A stretch of DNA of 64,000 bases from Comamonas odontotermitis (GCF_020080045.1 NZ_CP083451.1:1922001-1986000); one strand, 5' to 3'. Counted from the stretch's first letter, positions 29,700 through 38,930 are shown. Program-made: numbers and translations. Notes: generated from the sequence alone by a model not told the origin.

Positions 29700-29800
29700 C
29701 GCAGACGGCGCGGCCCCTGGGTCAATCGCATCGCTGCTCCCGAGTGCGGAATCCCCTCCGTTGGAGCGTGGCAAGCGGGAATCGGCCACCGCCCCATGAA

Positions 29801-29822
29801 AAAGCCACCCGAGGGTGGCTTT
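29801..29822. terminator. Bidirectional terminator between convergent genes
   Basis: AAAGCCACCC (29801-29810) and GGGTGGCTTT (29813-29822) form a 10-bp perfect stem with a 2-base loop, with A and T runs on the two arms. It lies between the diguanylate cyclase and the convergent surface protein gene, whose stop is 5 bases away. Confidence 0.85.
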
Positions 29823-29826
29823 CCGA

Positions 29827-31746
29827 TCAGCGCTGGTGCCTGCGGATGCTGCGCAGGCCGAGCGCAGCCATCATGGCAGAGAGCACAAGCGTGATCCACC
29901 CGGTCAGCGAGGGCACCTCGGTTGGCACGGGCATTGCGCTGATGGTGATGTCTTTGGTGGCCGTGCTGTTGCCAGCCGTGCCATTGGTCGTGGACGGGCC
30001 CTGTTGCGTGGGTGTTCCTTCCACAATGCATGTCACCACGGCCCCTTCGGGAATGTCGGCGGGCGACGTCCAACTGACAGCACCGCGACCGGATGGGGTG
30101 ACCATGGTGCAGGCCTGCGGCCCCTGGCTCACTCCGGGCGGAAGGCCGGTGGCGGTGCATTCTGCCCCTGCGATGTCGGCGCTGCCCTGGTTCCTGCAGG
30201 TGTAGCTGCCTTGGTAAGGCCGATCAATGACGCCGGTGGGCGGCAGACCTTCCAGATCGATCACCAGATCGGGCGCTCCCTCGACGGTGATCTGTTTGGA
30301 TGCGCTGTTGTTGCCTGGGTTGGAATCCCCATCGGTATCCGTGGTGCCAATGGTGGTCGTCACGCCCTTGTCATTGGTTGGCGTGCCGGTGACCGCGCAG
30401 GTGACCACCGCATCCTTGGGTATGGCATCGCCTGCATGCCATACCGTACCGGCAGGGCTCATCGTGCAGATGCCAACGGCCAGCCCGCCGGGCAGGGGCC
30501 CCGTCGTGCAACGGGTGCCTGTCAATGCGTCGGCAGTGCCGTGGTTCGTGCAGGTGAAGGAGCCTTCATAGGGGACCCCCACGGTGGCGGTTGGCTTGAT
30601 ATCCGTCAAATCCACCACCAGGTCCGGAGCGGTGACCGTCATCGTGACCGTCGATGTCGCGCATTTGCTCTGGTTGGGCGACGGCAGGCAGACCTGATAG
30701 CTGAAAGTGTCAACGCCGTGGAAGCCCGGAGCCGGCGTGTAGAGGAACTGGCCCGGGTAGTCCGGATGCGGCGCGACCGTGCCACCGTTGGCCGAGGAAG
30801 GCTGAGGCGTAACGGAGCTGCCTGCCGGTACAAACGGGTCATTGGCAGTCAGATCGAGCGGCCCCGAGGCAGTATTGATGCGCGTTGCCCCTGCGTCGTT
30901 GGCCGTGACGGGAGGATCGACAAAATCCTTGGTGATCTCCGTCGGCACCCATGAATCGGGCAACTCCGTTTCGGCTGGCAGCCCGGGCAATGCCTCTTCG
31001 CGAACAGCCACGTTGTCGAGCTCGAAGCCCGATCCCCAGAACCGGATTTTCCGGATGACGGTGGTGCCGAACCCGGTCGTGTCGTTCAGCACATAGTTCA
31101 GGTAGACATAGGGCTCCCCGGCATTGGCCGGGGGGCCGAAGAATGGGTTTCCGTTGTACTGGGTCCGTGTATAGGTTGTCTTTCCGTTCAGCGCCTTCAT
31201 CGTTGTGTTGGCAGGGTCGTTCAGGAAACGCATCAGATCGTTGGTAGTCATGCTCGTGAGCACGTTGTCATGCTCGTCCAGCAATTCCACGTTGTTGCCA
31301 TTGGAGCCGGCCGACCACCAAAAGCCGACATACCGCGCCGGCTTTGTCAGGGTGATGGTGACGCCGGCGGGGCTACCGGCGTTGCCCGCGTTGAGGAAAT
31401 GGGAGCCGCCTCGGCCCAGCGCGGTATCGGTGCCCGCGCCCCCATATTGGTTGGCGCGCGAGACATCGGTATTCCCGCCCGGTGCGACGGCATAGGTGCC
31501 AATGGCCCAGGCGCCGGAGGTCTTTGCTCCAGGGGTCTCGTTGTTGAAGGTCTCTATCGCGTAATTCTGTCCGTAGGTCGAAGACCACGGCAGGGCGCCA
31601 TCGGGAACGGCGGCATTCCGGGCCGCATTGAGCGACGGTTGGGAGAGATACAGCGTCAATTGGCTGGCCTGGACGCTACAGGCACTGAATCCGGCAAGGC
31701 TGGCAATGGAAAGGGCACGGCGAAGATGAAAATCTAATCTCAACAT
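29827..31746 (-). CDS. Secreted Ig-like repeat surface protein with IPTL-CTERM-like tail
   Basis: The product is 639 residues. A signal peptide (RRALSIASLAGFSACSVQA) leads into an unassigned beta-rich N-terminal domain (about 30-260; it includes ARYVGFWWSAGSNGNNVELLD). Then comes a cadherin/VCBS-like domain with VTANDAGATRINTASGPLDLTANDPF and GFHGVDTFSYQVC. Two tandem repeats follow, both opening PDLVVDL or PDLVIDL, with YxGSxTCxNxGxAD, CTATGLPPG-like turns and a closing AVVTC motif. The C-terminus reads VPSLTGWITLVLSAMMAALGLRSIRRHQR, with a motif, hydrophobic helix and basic end as in IPTL-CTERM sorting signals. It is likely exported, sorted and exposed on the surface. A structural or adhesive role is inferred. 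Confidence 0.8.
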   Translation of the reverse strand: MLRLDFHLRRALSIASLAGFSACSVQASQLTLYLSQPSLNAARNAAVPDGALPWSSTYGQNYAIETFNNETPGAKTSGAWAIGTYAVAPGGNTDVSRANQYGGAGTDTALGRGGSHFLNAGNAGSPAGVTITLTKPARYVGFWWSAGSNGNNVELLDEHDNVLTSMTTNDLMRFLNDPANTTMKALNGKTTYTRTQYNGNPFFGPPANAGEPYVYLNYVLNDTTGFGTTVIRKIRFWGSGFELDNVAVREEALPGLPAETELPDSWVPTEITKDFVDPPVTANDAGATRINTASGPLDLTANDPFVPAGSSVTPQPSSANGGTVAPHPDYPGQFLYTPAPGFHGVDTFSYQVCLPSPNQSKCATSTVTMTVTAPDLVVDLTDIKPTATVGVPYEGSFTCTNHGTADALTGTRCTTGPLPGGLAVGICTMSPAGTVWHAGDAIPKDAVVTCAVTGTPTNDKGVTTTIGTTDTDGDSNPGNNSASKQITVEGAPDLVIDLEGLPPTGVIDRPYQGSYTCRNQGSADIAGAECTATGLPPGVSQGPQACTMVTPSGRGAVSWTSPADIPEGAVVTCIVEGTPTQQGPSTTNGTAGNSTATKDITISAMPVPTEVPSLTGWITLVLSAMMAALGLRSIRRHQR

Positions 31747-32414
31747 TACTACAATTTGCTACATATTTAACCAAAAGGTAAGTGTAACTAAATGATCAAT
31801 GAGAATTGAGATTAGGGTAATTTCTAGCAAATAATTATATACAAAAAATCTATTTTTTACAAAGTTTGACCTTTGGGGTGAGCAGTGGACGCCAGTGCAA
31901 AAGCAACAGGCGTGTCCTGGATGGTCGATGGAGCCTGCAGGGGTCTGCGGCTGCCTGTGCAGCCAAGCGTGTCGCATCGCAAGTTGTTGCAAGGCGTGTG
32001 CCCGCAATTCGGCGGTGCAGTGCCGAGCTGCGGCCAACTACGTTAGGGGTGCCGGCTGGCGCTGTCAGGCCGAGGTCAAGGGCCGGGTGCCATGTGCCGG
32101 CGGGAGGGGAACGCCCCCGCAGCCGCCAGGACGCCGGGCCAGAGGCGGGGCGGGGTTGGGTGATTTATTGATGATTATAAATTGCAAATAAATTAATAAT
32201 CATCGACATATTGAAAAATAATAAAATTCATATGCAATCCATCTATGAAGTGGCTTGGATGATTATTGACATTCTATATCAGAAGAACCTTGTAAGCGCA
32301 TGATCTTTGTGACATCATGCCTGCGAATGCTGCTGTTCAATATCAATTGATCGCATAAGCTAAACATGCGTAAATAAGATCAATAAGCAGCAGTTACCTT
32401 GATAGGGATGCACC
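31747..32414. other. AT-rich divergent intergenic region with a GC-rich core
   Basis: This 668-base region separates two divergent surface protein genes and must hold both promoters. The outer parts (31747-31870 and 32160-32410) are strikingly AT-rich. The middle (about 31930-32155) is GC-rich and can fold: GCGGGAGG (32100-32107) pairs with CCCCCGC (32114-32120), and CCGCC (32123-32127) can pair with GGCGG. Short open frames here (31759-32037 minus; 31895-32191 plus) have no motif or ribosome binding site and are not called as genes. Confidence 0.5.
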
Positions 32415-33875
32415 ATGAAATTATTAAAGCTGAAAAAAATACTTGCAGTTTCGCTATTGCTGAACGCCGCATATGCATGCGCAGCACCCGGCGATTGGGA
32501 TTTGAGTCCTTGGGTATACTCGAATAACACCACTACCAATCCCGCTACCATAACAAACACAACCAGCAGTATTGCTTCGCAGGGAACGCCGTCGGTAAAT
32601 CTTCAGGTAACCCAAACTGCATCAGGTACCCTCTGTATCCCTTCACCGACTGGCTGCACGGCCACGGCAGGTATTGGTGGTACAAGCAATAGCACATTTT
32701 CTGGCACTATAAATAATTTGTCTGGGCCTGCTCCCGCTACCAATCATGAGGTGGTTGAAATCAATTACAGCCCAACGCTGGCCACGTTCGGGCCTGCAGC
32801 CGCCCAGGGCAATGCCTTTACAGTGGGTAAAAGCGGTTTTTCGCTGCGCAAGGCTCCTCCATCAAATATTGGCAGCACCTCGCTCACTATTACCCTGAGT
32901 GGCGGGGCGGTATTTGATGCAGTGGGTGGTACCGCCACCAGCAGGTATCAGCAAACGGCCGGTGGGGTAGGTACCAATTTCGTGACCTATACCTGGAATC
33001 CGCTGGCACCTGCGGTCGGCACCTCGTTATTTTTGAACGGGCTGGTAATCAACGGGCCGGTAGATAAAATAACAATTACACAAGACAGCACTTCCAATGT
33101 CCAAGCCGCAAATACCTCCCAACCTCAAACAACGTTGTATGCCACCAGAATCAACCCGGCAGCCTTGCTGCTGGTGAGCCCGCAGCCCGATATTGCCACT
33201 GGCGTTATGGGCGCGCCCATTACCCCCATCAATGTGCTGGGCAACGACACATCGAATGGGCAGCCCGCCACACTCACCAATTCCACATTGCAGGTGGGCA
33301 CTGATGCCAACACCACCGCAGCCGCCAATGCCGGTGTGGTGCTGGACCCGAGTACCGGCCAGATAACTTCAACCGCCGCTACACCGCCTGGCACTTATGT
33401 CATTACCTACACCTTGTGCGATAAATCATTGCCGCCAGCCTGTGCCAACACCACCGCAACCGTAACCATTGCTGGTACAGCCGCCCCGCAGCCCGATACG
33501 GTCACAGCCACTGCTGGGGCGCCGGTAACCCCCGTGAACGTATTGGCCAACGACACTACCGATGGCGTGCCTTCCACGCTTGGCAATTCCACGCTGACCG
33601 TGGTGACGCCAGCGTCCAACCCCGGTGTGGTGCTGGACCCTGCCACAGGCCTCGTCACCACCACGGCAGCAGTGCCGCCCGGCACCTACACCATCACCTA
33701 CCAACTGTGCAACAAGGCGGTGCCAGCAGTCTGTGCAACAGCTACGGTGACGCTGACCGTCAATGACAAAAATGCCAGCGTTTCAACGCCCGTTCCAGTC
33801 AACTCACTCTGGGCCATTGTGCTGATGGGATTCGCAACGGCGGCTGCCTTTGTGCGAATTCGGTCGAAAGTTTGA
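32415..33875 (+). CDS. Secreted Ig-like repeat surface protein with C-terminal anchor
   Basis: The product is 486 residues. The N-terminus is lysine-rich with a hydrophobic core (ILAVSLLLNAAYACAA), a signal peptide. A Thr/Asn/Ser-rich beta domain follows. Then come two tandem repeats, each with QPD...GAPITPINVLGNDTSNG or GAPVTPVNVLANDTTDG, a GVVLDPxTGxxTTxAAxPPGTYxITYxLC core and an ending T-A-T-V-T segment, as in Ig-like or VCBS-type domains. The C-terminus VPVNSLWAIVLMGFATAAAFVRIRSKV resembles an IPTL-CTERM-type sorting tail. The 5' half has lower GC than the neighbours. It diverges from the other repeat protein; both are probably exported to the surface. Confidence 0.8.
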   Translation: MKLLKLKKILAVSLLLNAAYACAAPGDWDLSPWVYSNNTTTNPATITNTTSSIASQGTPSVNLQVTQTASGTLCIPSPTGCTATAGIGGTSNSTFSGTINNLSGPAPATNHEVVEINYSPTLATFGPAAAQGNAFTVGKSGFSLRKAPPSNIGSTSLTITLSGGAVFDAVGGTATSRYQQTAGGVGTNFVTYTWNPLAPAVGTSLFLNGLVINGPVDKITITQDSTSNVQAANTSQPQTTLYATRINPAALLLVSPQPDIATGVMGAPITPINVLGNDTSNGQPATLTNSTLQVGTDANTTAAANAGVVLDPSTGQITSTAATPPGTYVITYTLCDKSLPPACANTTATVTIAGTAAPQPDTVTATAGAPVTPVNVLANDTTDGVPSTLGNSTLTVVTPASNPGVVLDPATGLVTTTAAVPPGTYTITYQLCNKAVPAVCATATVTLTVNDKNASVSTPVPVNSLWAIVLMGFATAAAFVRIRSKV

Positions 33876-33899
33876 TGGAGTATTTCTGGCAAAGCGCGC

Positions 33900-34099
33900 T
33901 TAGAGCCGCTCACACAACCCAGCAAATCGCAGATGTGCGGCTGAGACTAGGCGCCGAGCCGCGCTAGGCCGAGCCGCGTCAGGCAGGGCCGCGCTAGGCG
34001 AAGCCGCAGGCAGTACAGACGTACGACAAGGCTAGGCGCCCCCGGCTGGGCGCCCCCGACGAAGCAACGACGTATCAAGGACTGTGTGAGCGGCTCTTA
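33900..34099. mobile_element. MITE-like 200-bp element with terminal inverted repeats
   Basis: The left end TTAGAGCCGCTCACACA (33900-33916) matches the reverse complement of the right end TGTGTGAGCGGCTCTTA (34083-34099) at all but one position. The interior is non-coding and rich in GCCGCGCTAGGC-type and GAGCCGC direct repeats. The right end supplies the stop codon region of gloA (minus strand stop at 34097-34099). No transposase is present. It may be a miniature transposon or an intergenic repeat that serves as a transcription terminator for both convergent genes. Confidence 0.75.
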
Positions 34100-34510
34100 G
34101 CGCAGGCCGCCCCCTGCAGCGCCTTCTGCACGCTGGATTAATTCGATCTTGTAGCCATCCGGGTCGGTCACGAAAGCGATCACCGTGGTGCCGCCTTTGA
34201 CCGGTCCGGCCTCGCGTGTCACGTTGCCGCCATTGGCCTTGATCTTCTCGCAGGCGGCGTAGGCGTCTGGCACACCCAGCGCAATGTGGCCGTAGGCCGT
34301 GCCCAGTTCGTACGATTCCGTGCCCCAGTTGTAGGTCAGCTCGATTTCCGCCTGGCCGGGATTGCCGCCTTCGTAGCCCACAAAGGCAAGCGAATACTTG
34401 TACTCCGGGTTCTCGGAGGTGCGCAGCAGACTCATGCCCAGCACTTGGGTGTAGAAATCGATGGAGCGTTGCAGGTTGCCGACGCGCAGCATGGTGTGCA
34501 GAAGACGCAT
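34097..34510 (-). CDS. gloA: Lactoylglutathione lyase (glyoxalase I)
   Basis: The product is 137 residues from the ATG at 34510; the open frame extends upstream but the family N-terminus is [10 protein letters not shown]. It converts the hemithioacetal of methylglyoxal and glutathione into S-lactoylglutathione. The metal ligands by comparison with E. coli are H5, E57 ([10 protein letters not shown]), H75 (YGHIALGV) and E123 (GYKIELIQ). [23 protein letters not shown] is diagnostic. The stop codon lies at the edge of the MITE-like element, and the last residues (GAAGGGLR) may have been shaped by it. Confidence 0.94.
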   Translation of the reverse strand: MRLLHTMLRVGNLQRSIDFYTQVLGMSLLRTSENPEYKYSLAFVGYEGGNPGQAEIELTYNWGTESYELGTAYGHIALGVPDAYAACEKIKANGGNVTREAGPVKGGTTVIAFVTDPDGYKIELIQRAEGAAGGGLR

Positions 34511-34700
34511 GGGGTGGTTCTTTCTTGTTGGGGCGCAGCAGTCGCCAATGGTTTGGGAGGTCCCTGCAGGAGCATGGGCGCTCGGAGACAGGCGGTGGCT
34601 TTGCACATTGCCTTCACCTCGCAGGCCAGGCCTGCAGCAGGACTGCGCGCGGGTCTGAAAACGCTAGTTTATCGGTGGCGCGGTTCATCGTGCGCCATAA

Positions 34701-34730
34701 AAAGCACAACCCCTGCGCAGGGCAGGGGTT
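34701..34730 (-). terminator. Terminator of the parvulin gene
   Basis: On the minus strand AACCCCTGC, a short loop and GCAGGGGTT form a 9-bp stem (arms 34708-34716 and 34722-34730). GTGCTTTTTATGG follows. It lies 24 bases beyond the peptidyl-prolyl isomerase stop. Confidence 0.85.
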
Positions 34731-34753
34731 GCTGGCTGAAAGCGCAAGGAAGA

Positions 34754-35539
34754 TTATTCGACCTTGGCCTTTTCGCGCAGCTCTTGCTGGTACTTCTGGA
34801 TCTGTTGCTGACGCAGTTGCTGCACGATCTGTGGCTTGACTTCGTCAAACTTGGGCAGTTGTGCATCACGCATGTCGTCCACACGGATGATGTGGTAGCC
34901 GAACTGGGTCTTGACCGGGGTGTCGGTCATCTGGCCCTTCTTCAGCTTGGTCATGGCTTCCGAGAACTCGGGCACGTAGTTGGCGGCATTGCCCCAGTCC
35001 AGATCGCCACCGCGCTGGCCCGATCCTGGATCCTTCGATTCCTTCTTGGCCACGTCTTCAAACTTGGCACCCTTCTTGATCTGGGCGATCAGGGCCTTGG
35101 CCTTGTCTTCGCTGTCCACCAGGATGTGGAAAGCATGGTATTCCTTGCCCTGGTTGGCGGCGACAAACTTGTCGTACTCGGCCTTGGCCGCAGCATCGGT
35201 GATGGGGTGCGACTTTTCGTAGGCGGCAAACAGTTCTTGCGTCAGGATGCCTTGGCGCGCCAGTTCCATCTGGCCCTTGAAGCTGTCGGTGGCGTCCAGG
35301 CCTTGGGCCTTTGCAGCTTGCGCGTAGATTTCGCGCTCGATGATGGCTTCCTTGATCTGGGCTTCCTGGTCAGCCGTCACCGGGCGGCCACCGCGCTCCA
35401 TCTGTTCCTTGAAGGTCTGCATCAGCGATGCAGGTACGGGCTTGCCATTGACGATACCAATGTTCTGAGCCATCGCGGGCAGTGCAGCAGAACCCAGCAG
35501 AGCAGCTGCAACCAGGCCGGACAAGAGCTGTTTTTTCAT
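34754..35539 (-). CDS. Periplasmic parvulin-type peptidyl-prolyl isomerase
   Basis: The product is 261 residues with a Sec signal peptide (KKQLLSGLVAAALLGSAALPAMAQ, cleavage after AMA). A SurA/PrsA-like N-terminal helical region (KPVPASLMQTFKEQM) leads to a rotamase domain: YHAFHILVDSEDKAKALIAQIKKGAKFEDVAKKESKDPGSGQRGGDLDWG and TQFGYHIIRVDD. It should assist folding of exported proteins in the periplasm. It is adjacent to bolA and yciB on the same strand, a common betaproteobacterial order. Confidence 0.93.
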   Translation of the reverse strand: MKKQLLSGLVAAALLGSAALPAMAQNIGIVNGKPVPASLMQTFKEQMERGGRPVTADQEAQIKEAIIEREIYAQAAKAQGLDATDSFKGQMELARQGILTQELFAAYEKSHPITDAAAKAEYDKFVAANQGKEYHAFHILVDSEDKAKALIAQIKKGAKFEDVAKKESKDPGSGQRGGDLDWGNAANYVPEFSEAMTKLKKGQMTDTPVKTQFGYHIIRVDDMRDAQLPKFDEVKPQIVQQLRQQQIQKYQQELREKAKVE

Positions 35540-35587
35540 GCGAAATCCAAAATATTTATCAATGAAATGAAATATACACCAGTGATT

Positions 35588-35872
35588 TCATGGTTTTGGT
35601 GTACTGAGGACTTCAATGGCAAGGGCATGTAAACCCGCGTCAATGAATGCTTGCAGCGCATCATACACAAGCCGGTGCTGGCCAATGCGCGATGTGCCGG
35701 TAAACAAGGGTGAAGCGATGCGAACCCGGAAATGCGTGCCCACACCCGTGCCATTGGCACCGGCGTGGCCCGTGTGCTGCCAGCTCTCGTCAATGACTTC
35801 GAGCTGGGTGGGTGCGAGGGTATTGCGCAGCACGGCCTCAAGGGCGGCGGCGGTAATGTCCTGGGTTTGCAT
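35588..35872 (-). CDS. bolA: BolA family protein
   Basis: The product is 94 residues. The BolA fold is marked by LRNTLAPTQLEVIDESWQHTGHAG, THFRVRIASPLFTGTSRIGQHRLVYDAL (HRxVY helix) and GLHALAIEVLSTP. Conserved histidines in the loop and in QHRLVY are candidates for binding an iron-sulfur cluster shared with a monothiol glutaredoxin. BolA proteins act in iron homeostasis, envelope stress and transcription. It lies between yciB and the parvulin gene. Confidence 0.92.
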   Translation of the reverse strand: MQTQDITAAALEAVLRNTLAPTQLEVIDESWQHTGHAGANGTGVGTHFRVRIASPLFTGTSRIGQHRLVYDALQAFIDAGLHALAIEVLSTPKP

Positions 35873-35877
35873 GGCTA

Positions 35878-35935
35878 CTATTGAAACGATAGCAAAAGGC
35901 GCTCTGTAGATGGGCGCCAGAGGTCAATTTATTGA
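35878..35935 (+). repeat. Dispersed GCTATC-type repeat
   Basis: CTATTGAAACGATAGCAAAAGGCGCTCTGTAGATGGGCGCCAGAGGTCAATTT-type sequence lies between bolA and yciB. It shows the GATAGC, GGCGCT and GGTCAATTT blocks of the family. Confidence 0.55.
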
Positions 35936-35940
35936 GATTT

Positions 35941-36507
35941 TTATTTGGGCAGCGAATCTGGGGCCTTGCTGGCGGGGGGCGCTTCCTGAATGTGGCGGCT
36001 CAGATACAAGGCTTGCGCCACCACAAAGGCGAGCATCAGGCCCAGGCCGCCGAACATCTTGAAGGTGACCCAGGTATCCAGATCGAACTGGTAGGCAACC
36101 CAGATGTTGATGATGCCCATGACGAGAAAGAAGATCGCCCAGCTGTAGTTCAGCTTGTTCCAGACGTTCTGAGGCAGCTGTACCTGGGCAGACATGAGTT
36201 TCTGGATCAGGTTCTTGCCCATAATCCAGTAGGCGCCCAGCAGCACGGCGGCCATCACCCAGTACAGCACGGTAGGCTTCCACTTGATGAAGGTATCGTT
36301 GTGCGAGATGAGGGTGGCCCCGCCGAAGATGACGATCACCCCCAGGCTGATCCATTGCATGGGTTCGACCTTGCCGGTTTTCATGCGCAGGTAGGCAATT
36401 TGCGCAATGGTGGCAACGATGGCCACGCCCGTCGCCACAAACACGCCCCATACCTTGAAGGCGACGAAGAACAGCAGGATGGGGAAAAAATCGATCAGGA
36501 ATTTCAT
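35941..36507 (-). CDS. yciB: Intracellular septation protein A (inner membrane spanning protein YciB)
   Basis: The product is 188 residues from the ATG at 36507 (MKFLIDFFPILLFFVAFKVWGVFVATGV), which is the conserved YciB start; the frame continues upstream without family similarity. Five to six hydrophobic helices are visible. PMQWISLGVIVIFGGATLI, FIKWKPTVLYW and NYSWAIFFLVMGIINIWVAY are characteristic. The protein sits in the inner membrane and is linked to septation and envelope maintenance. Confidence 0.93.
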   Translation of the reverse strand: MKFLIDFFPILLFFVAFKVWGVFVATGVAIVATIAQIAYLRMKTGKVEPMQWISLGVIVIFGGATLISHNDTFIKWKPTVLYWVMAAVLLGAYWIMGKNLIQKLMSAQVQLPQNVWNKLNYSWAIFFLVMGIINIWVAYQFDLDTWVTFKMFGGLGLMLAFVVAQALYLSRHIQEAPPASKAPDSLPK

Positions 36508-36735
36508 ATGCAGGGCGGTCTGGAAGGGCGCAGCGCGTGGCGTGTTGGAGTCGTTCTTGTAGGCCCGCAGTCTGCGGCGCAGTGTTTTGTTTGAAAGGCT
36601 GTCAATGATACGCGAGCCCACTTGCCCAGACTTAAGCTGCGCTGAAGACGTTGCTTGATCTGCCGCAATGCGGCGAATGGGTGAGAACGCGGCGATGCGG
36701 AAAAGTTCCGCCGCACTGCCGCGCCGCGCTCACCG

Positions 36736-37146
36736 TCACTTCGCGTCTTCGAAATCGAGCGAGGCCGAGTTCATGCAATAGCGCAGGCCTGTAGGCTGGG
36801 GGCCGTCGGGGAAGACATGGCCCAGGTGCGCGCCGCACTGCGCGCAGACGGTCTCCACCCGTACCATGCCGTGGCTGCGGTCCACGTTTTCGGCAATGGA
36901 GCCAGGAATGGCCTGCGAGAAGCTGGGCCAGCCGCAGCCCGCGTCGAACTTGGTGTCACTGTCGAACAGCTTGGCGCCGCAGCACACGCAGTGGTAGCTG
37001 CCGTCGGCCCAGTGCTGCTCGTACTTGCCGGTGAAGGGGCGCTCGGTGGCGGCATGGCGCGTGACCTGGTAGGCCGCGGGCTCGGCGTGTTTGGCAGCCA
37101 GCTCGGCTTGCCATTGGGCCTCGGTTTTCTGGATGGGAAAGCTCAT
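36736..37146 (-). CDS. msrB: Peptide methionine (R)-S-oxide reductase
   Basis: The product is 136 residues. It reduces methionine-R-sulfoxide in proteins. The zinc site is C53/C56 ([11 protein letters not shown]) and C101/C104 ([12 protein letters not shown]). The catalytic cysteine is C124 (RYCMNSASL), and GCGWPSF is present. The start ATG overlaps the stop of selO in an ATGA arrangement, so the two are probably translationally coupled. No signal peptide is present, so the enzyme is cytoplasmic. Confidence 0.95.
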   Translation of the reverse strand: MSFPIQKTEAQWQAELAAKHAEPAAYQVTRHAATERPFTGKYEQHWADGSYHCVCCGAKLFDSDTKFDAGCGWPSFSQAIPGSIAENVDRSHGMVRVETVCAQCGAHLGHVFPDGPQPTGLRYCMNSASLDFEDAK

Positions 37147-38675
37147 GATGAACAACTGATGGCAATGTGTTGCGCCCAGTCGGGCGGGAGGGCTGCCAGG
37201 TCTTCGCAGCCCGCATGTTCCTGATATGGCGCTGCCAGCACGCTTTGCAAGCGTGCAAAGGGCGCCCAGTCGCCGCGCTGCGCGGCCTCGATGGCCTGCT
37301 GGCCCAGGTGGTTGCGCAGCACGTATTGGGGGTTGGTGCTGAGCATCAAATCGGCTGCTTGCGCACTATCAGCGTTCGCCAGAAGCTCCTGATACTGTAG
37401 CAGCCAGGTGTCAAAAGCCGCATCGCCTGCAAACCAGTGGGCAAGGGCAGGGAGGCGGTCATTTTTTACCGTTTGCGACAATTCGCGCCAGAAGAGGGTG
37501 TAGTCCACCCGGTGCTGCTGCATCAGGGTGAGCAGCGGGTTGGCCAGGTCGGCAATGCGGGCGGCCTCGCCTGGCAACCCCAGCTTGGTGGCCATGGCGG
37601 CGAGCATGGCGCTCTCCAGCGCGGGCTTGTAGGCATCAATGGCGGCAATGGTCTGGGCCTCGTCGTCAATCAGGGGCAGCAGCGCCTGGCCCAGGCAGTA
37701 GAGGTTCCAGTAAGCGATTTGCGGCTGGCGCGAAAAGGCATAGCGGCCACTGCTGTCGCTGTGGTTGCAGATGTGGCCTGCATCGTAGTGGTCCAGAAAC
37801 TGGAAGGGGCCGTAGTCGATGGTCAGGCCCAGAATACTCATGTTGTCGGTGTTCATCACCCCATGGCAAAAGCCCACAGCTTGCCATTGGGCCACCATGC
37901 GGGCAGTGCGTTCGGCAATATCAGCCAGCAGGGCCGCGTAGCGCGCCGGGGTGCCGCTCGCGTGCTGGGCAGCGCTGGCAAAGTAACGCTGCACCACGTA
38001 GTCGGCCAGCGCGCGCAGGTGGTCCAGCTGGTTGCGTGCCGCAAAGTGTTCAAAATGGCCAAAGCGCACAAAGCTGGGCGCTACGCGGGCCACCACGGCA
38101 GCGGTTTCCACCGTCTCGCGGTACACCGGTTGCGGCGAGGTGACCAGCGACAGCGCCCGCGTGGTGGGAATGCCCAGCGCGTGCATGGCTTCGCTGCACA
38201 GGTACTCGCGGATGGACGAGCGCAGCACCGCGCGGCCGTCGCCCATGCGCGAGTACGGCGTCATGCCTGCGCCCTTGAGCTGCAGCTCCAGCCCTTGGCT
38301 GCTGTCCTGCTGGTCTGGCGCCGCCAACTCACCCAGCAGGATCGCGCGGCCATCGCCCAACTGCCCAGCCCACTGGCCAAACTGGTGGCCGCTGTAGACG
38401 GTGGCCATGGCATCCATGCCGGGCAGCAAGGCGTTGCCGCCCAGCACCTGGGCTGCCGCTTCGGTCTGCAGCCACTCGCTGTCAAAGCCCATGGCGCTGG
38501 CCAGGGCGCCATTGCCTGCGTTCAAGGCCAGCTGTGGCATTGGCGTGGGCTGCAGGCGGGTGTAGAAGACGGGTGGCAACTGGGCAAAGCCGTTGATCCA
38601 GCGGGCGCCGGGCTGCAGGGCAGCCAAGGCTTCGGCCATGGGAGGGGAAGAGGTGTTGGACAGGGTGGAATCCAT
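37143..38675 (-). CDS. selO: Protein adenylyltransferase SelO (YdiU/UPF0061)
   Basis: The product is 510 residues, close to the usual SelO length. SelO is a pseudokinase-fold enzyme that transfers AMP to Ser, Thr or Tyr residues of target proteins in response to redox state. Conserved text includes [87 protein letters not shown] and [15 protein letters not shown]. The C-terminus ISCSS carries the cysteine that replaces the selenocysteine of eukaryotic SelO. The stop overlaps the msrB start by 4 bases, placing two oxidative-stress functions in one unit. Confidence 0.95.
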   Translation of the reverse strand: MDSTLSNTSSPPMAEALAALQPGARWINGFAQLPPVFYTRLQPTPMPQLALNAGNGALASAMGFDSEWLQTEAAAQVLGGNALLPGMDAMATVYSGHQFGQWAGQLGDGRAILLGELAAPDQQDSSQGLELQLKGAGMTPYSRMGDGRAVLRSSIREYLCSEAMHALGIPTTRALSLVTSPQPVYRETVETAAVVARVAPSFVRFGHFEHFAARNQLDHLRALADYVVQRYFASAAQHASGTPARYAALLADIAERTARMVAQWQAVGFCHGVMNTDNMSILGLTIDYGPFQFLDHYDAGHICNHSDSSGRYAFSRQPQIAYWNLYCLGQALLPLIDDEAQTIAAIDAYKPALESAMLAAMATKLGLPGEAARIADLANPLLTLMQQHRVDYTLFWRELSQTVKNDRLPALAHWFAGDAAFDTWLLQYQELLANADSAQAADLMLSTNPQYVLRNHLGQQAIEAAQRGDWAPFARLQSVLAAPYQEHAGCEDLAALPPDWAQHIAISCSS

Positions 38676-38930
38676 GCAGCCATTGTCCGCGCAGGCTTTG
38701 CCCTGTGTGCGACTGTGTTTATTGTCAGCTCTGATGGGGATTTTGTTGCGCGCGCAATCTTGTTGCGATGTCGCAAGTTTTCAACGCCGATACAGCCCGC
38801 TGCGCAGGCAAATGGCCTGGGATGGATGCTTTTGCCCGTGGCAGGCAGGGCTTGCACGGTATTATGTCGGCCTGCCATTCATTGTTTGTTCCACGCCATC
38901 GATCCCGACCGAGAAAAGTAAAAAAGCACC

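Noticed and set aside
29815-30954. A 379-codon open frame on the plus strand opposite the large repeat protein
   Set aside because: Glycine- and arginine-rich translation without motifs. The minus-strand protein has a signal peptide, repeats and a sorting tail.
31895-32191. A 98-codon open frame in the GC-rich core between the surface protein genes
   Set aside because: Cysteine- and arginine-rich text of low coding quality, no ribosome binding site, and an overlapping rival frame.
37437-38921. A 494-codon open frame on the plus strand opposite selO
   Set aside because: SelO motifs cover the minus strand; the plus-strand frame is a GC-bias shadow.
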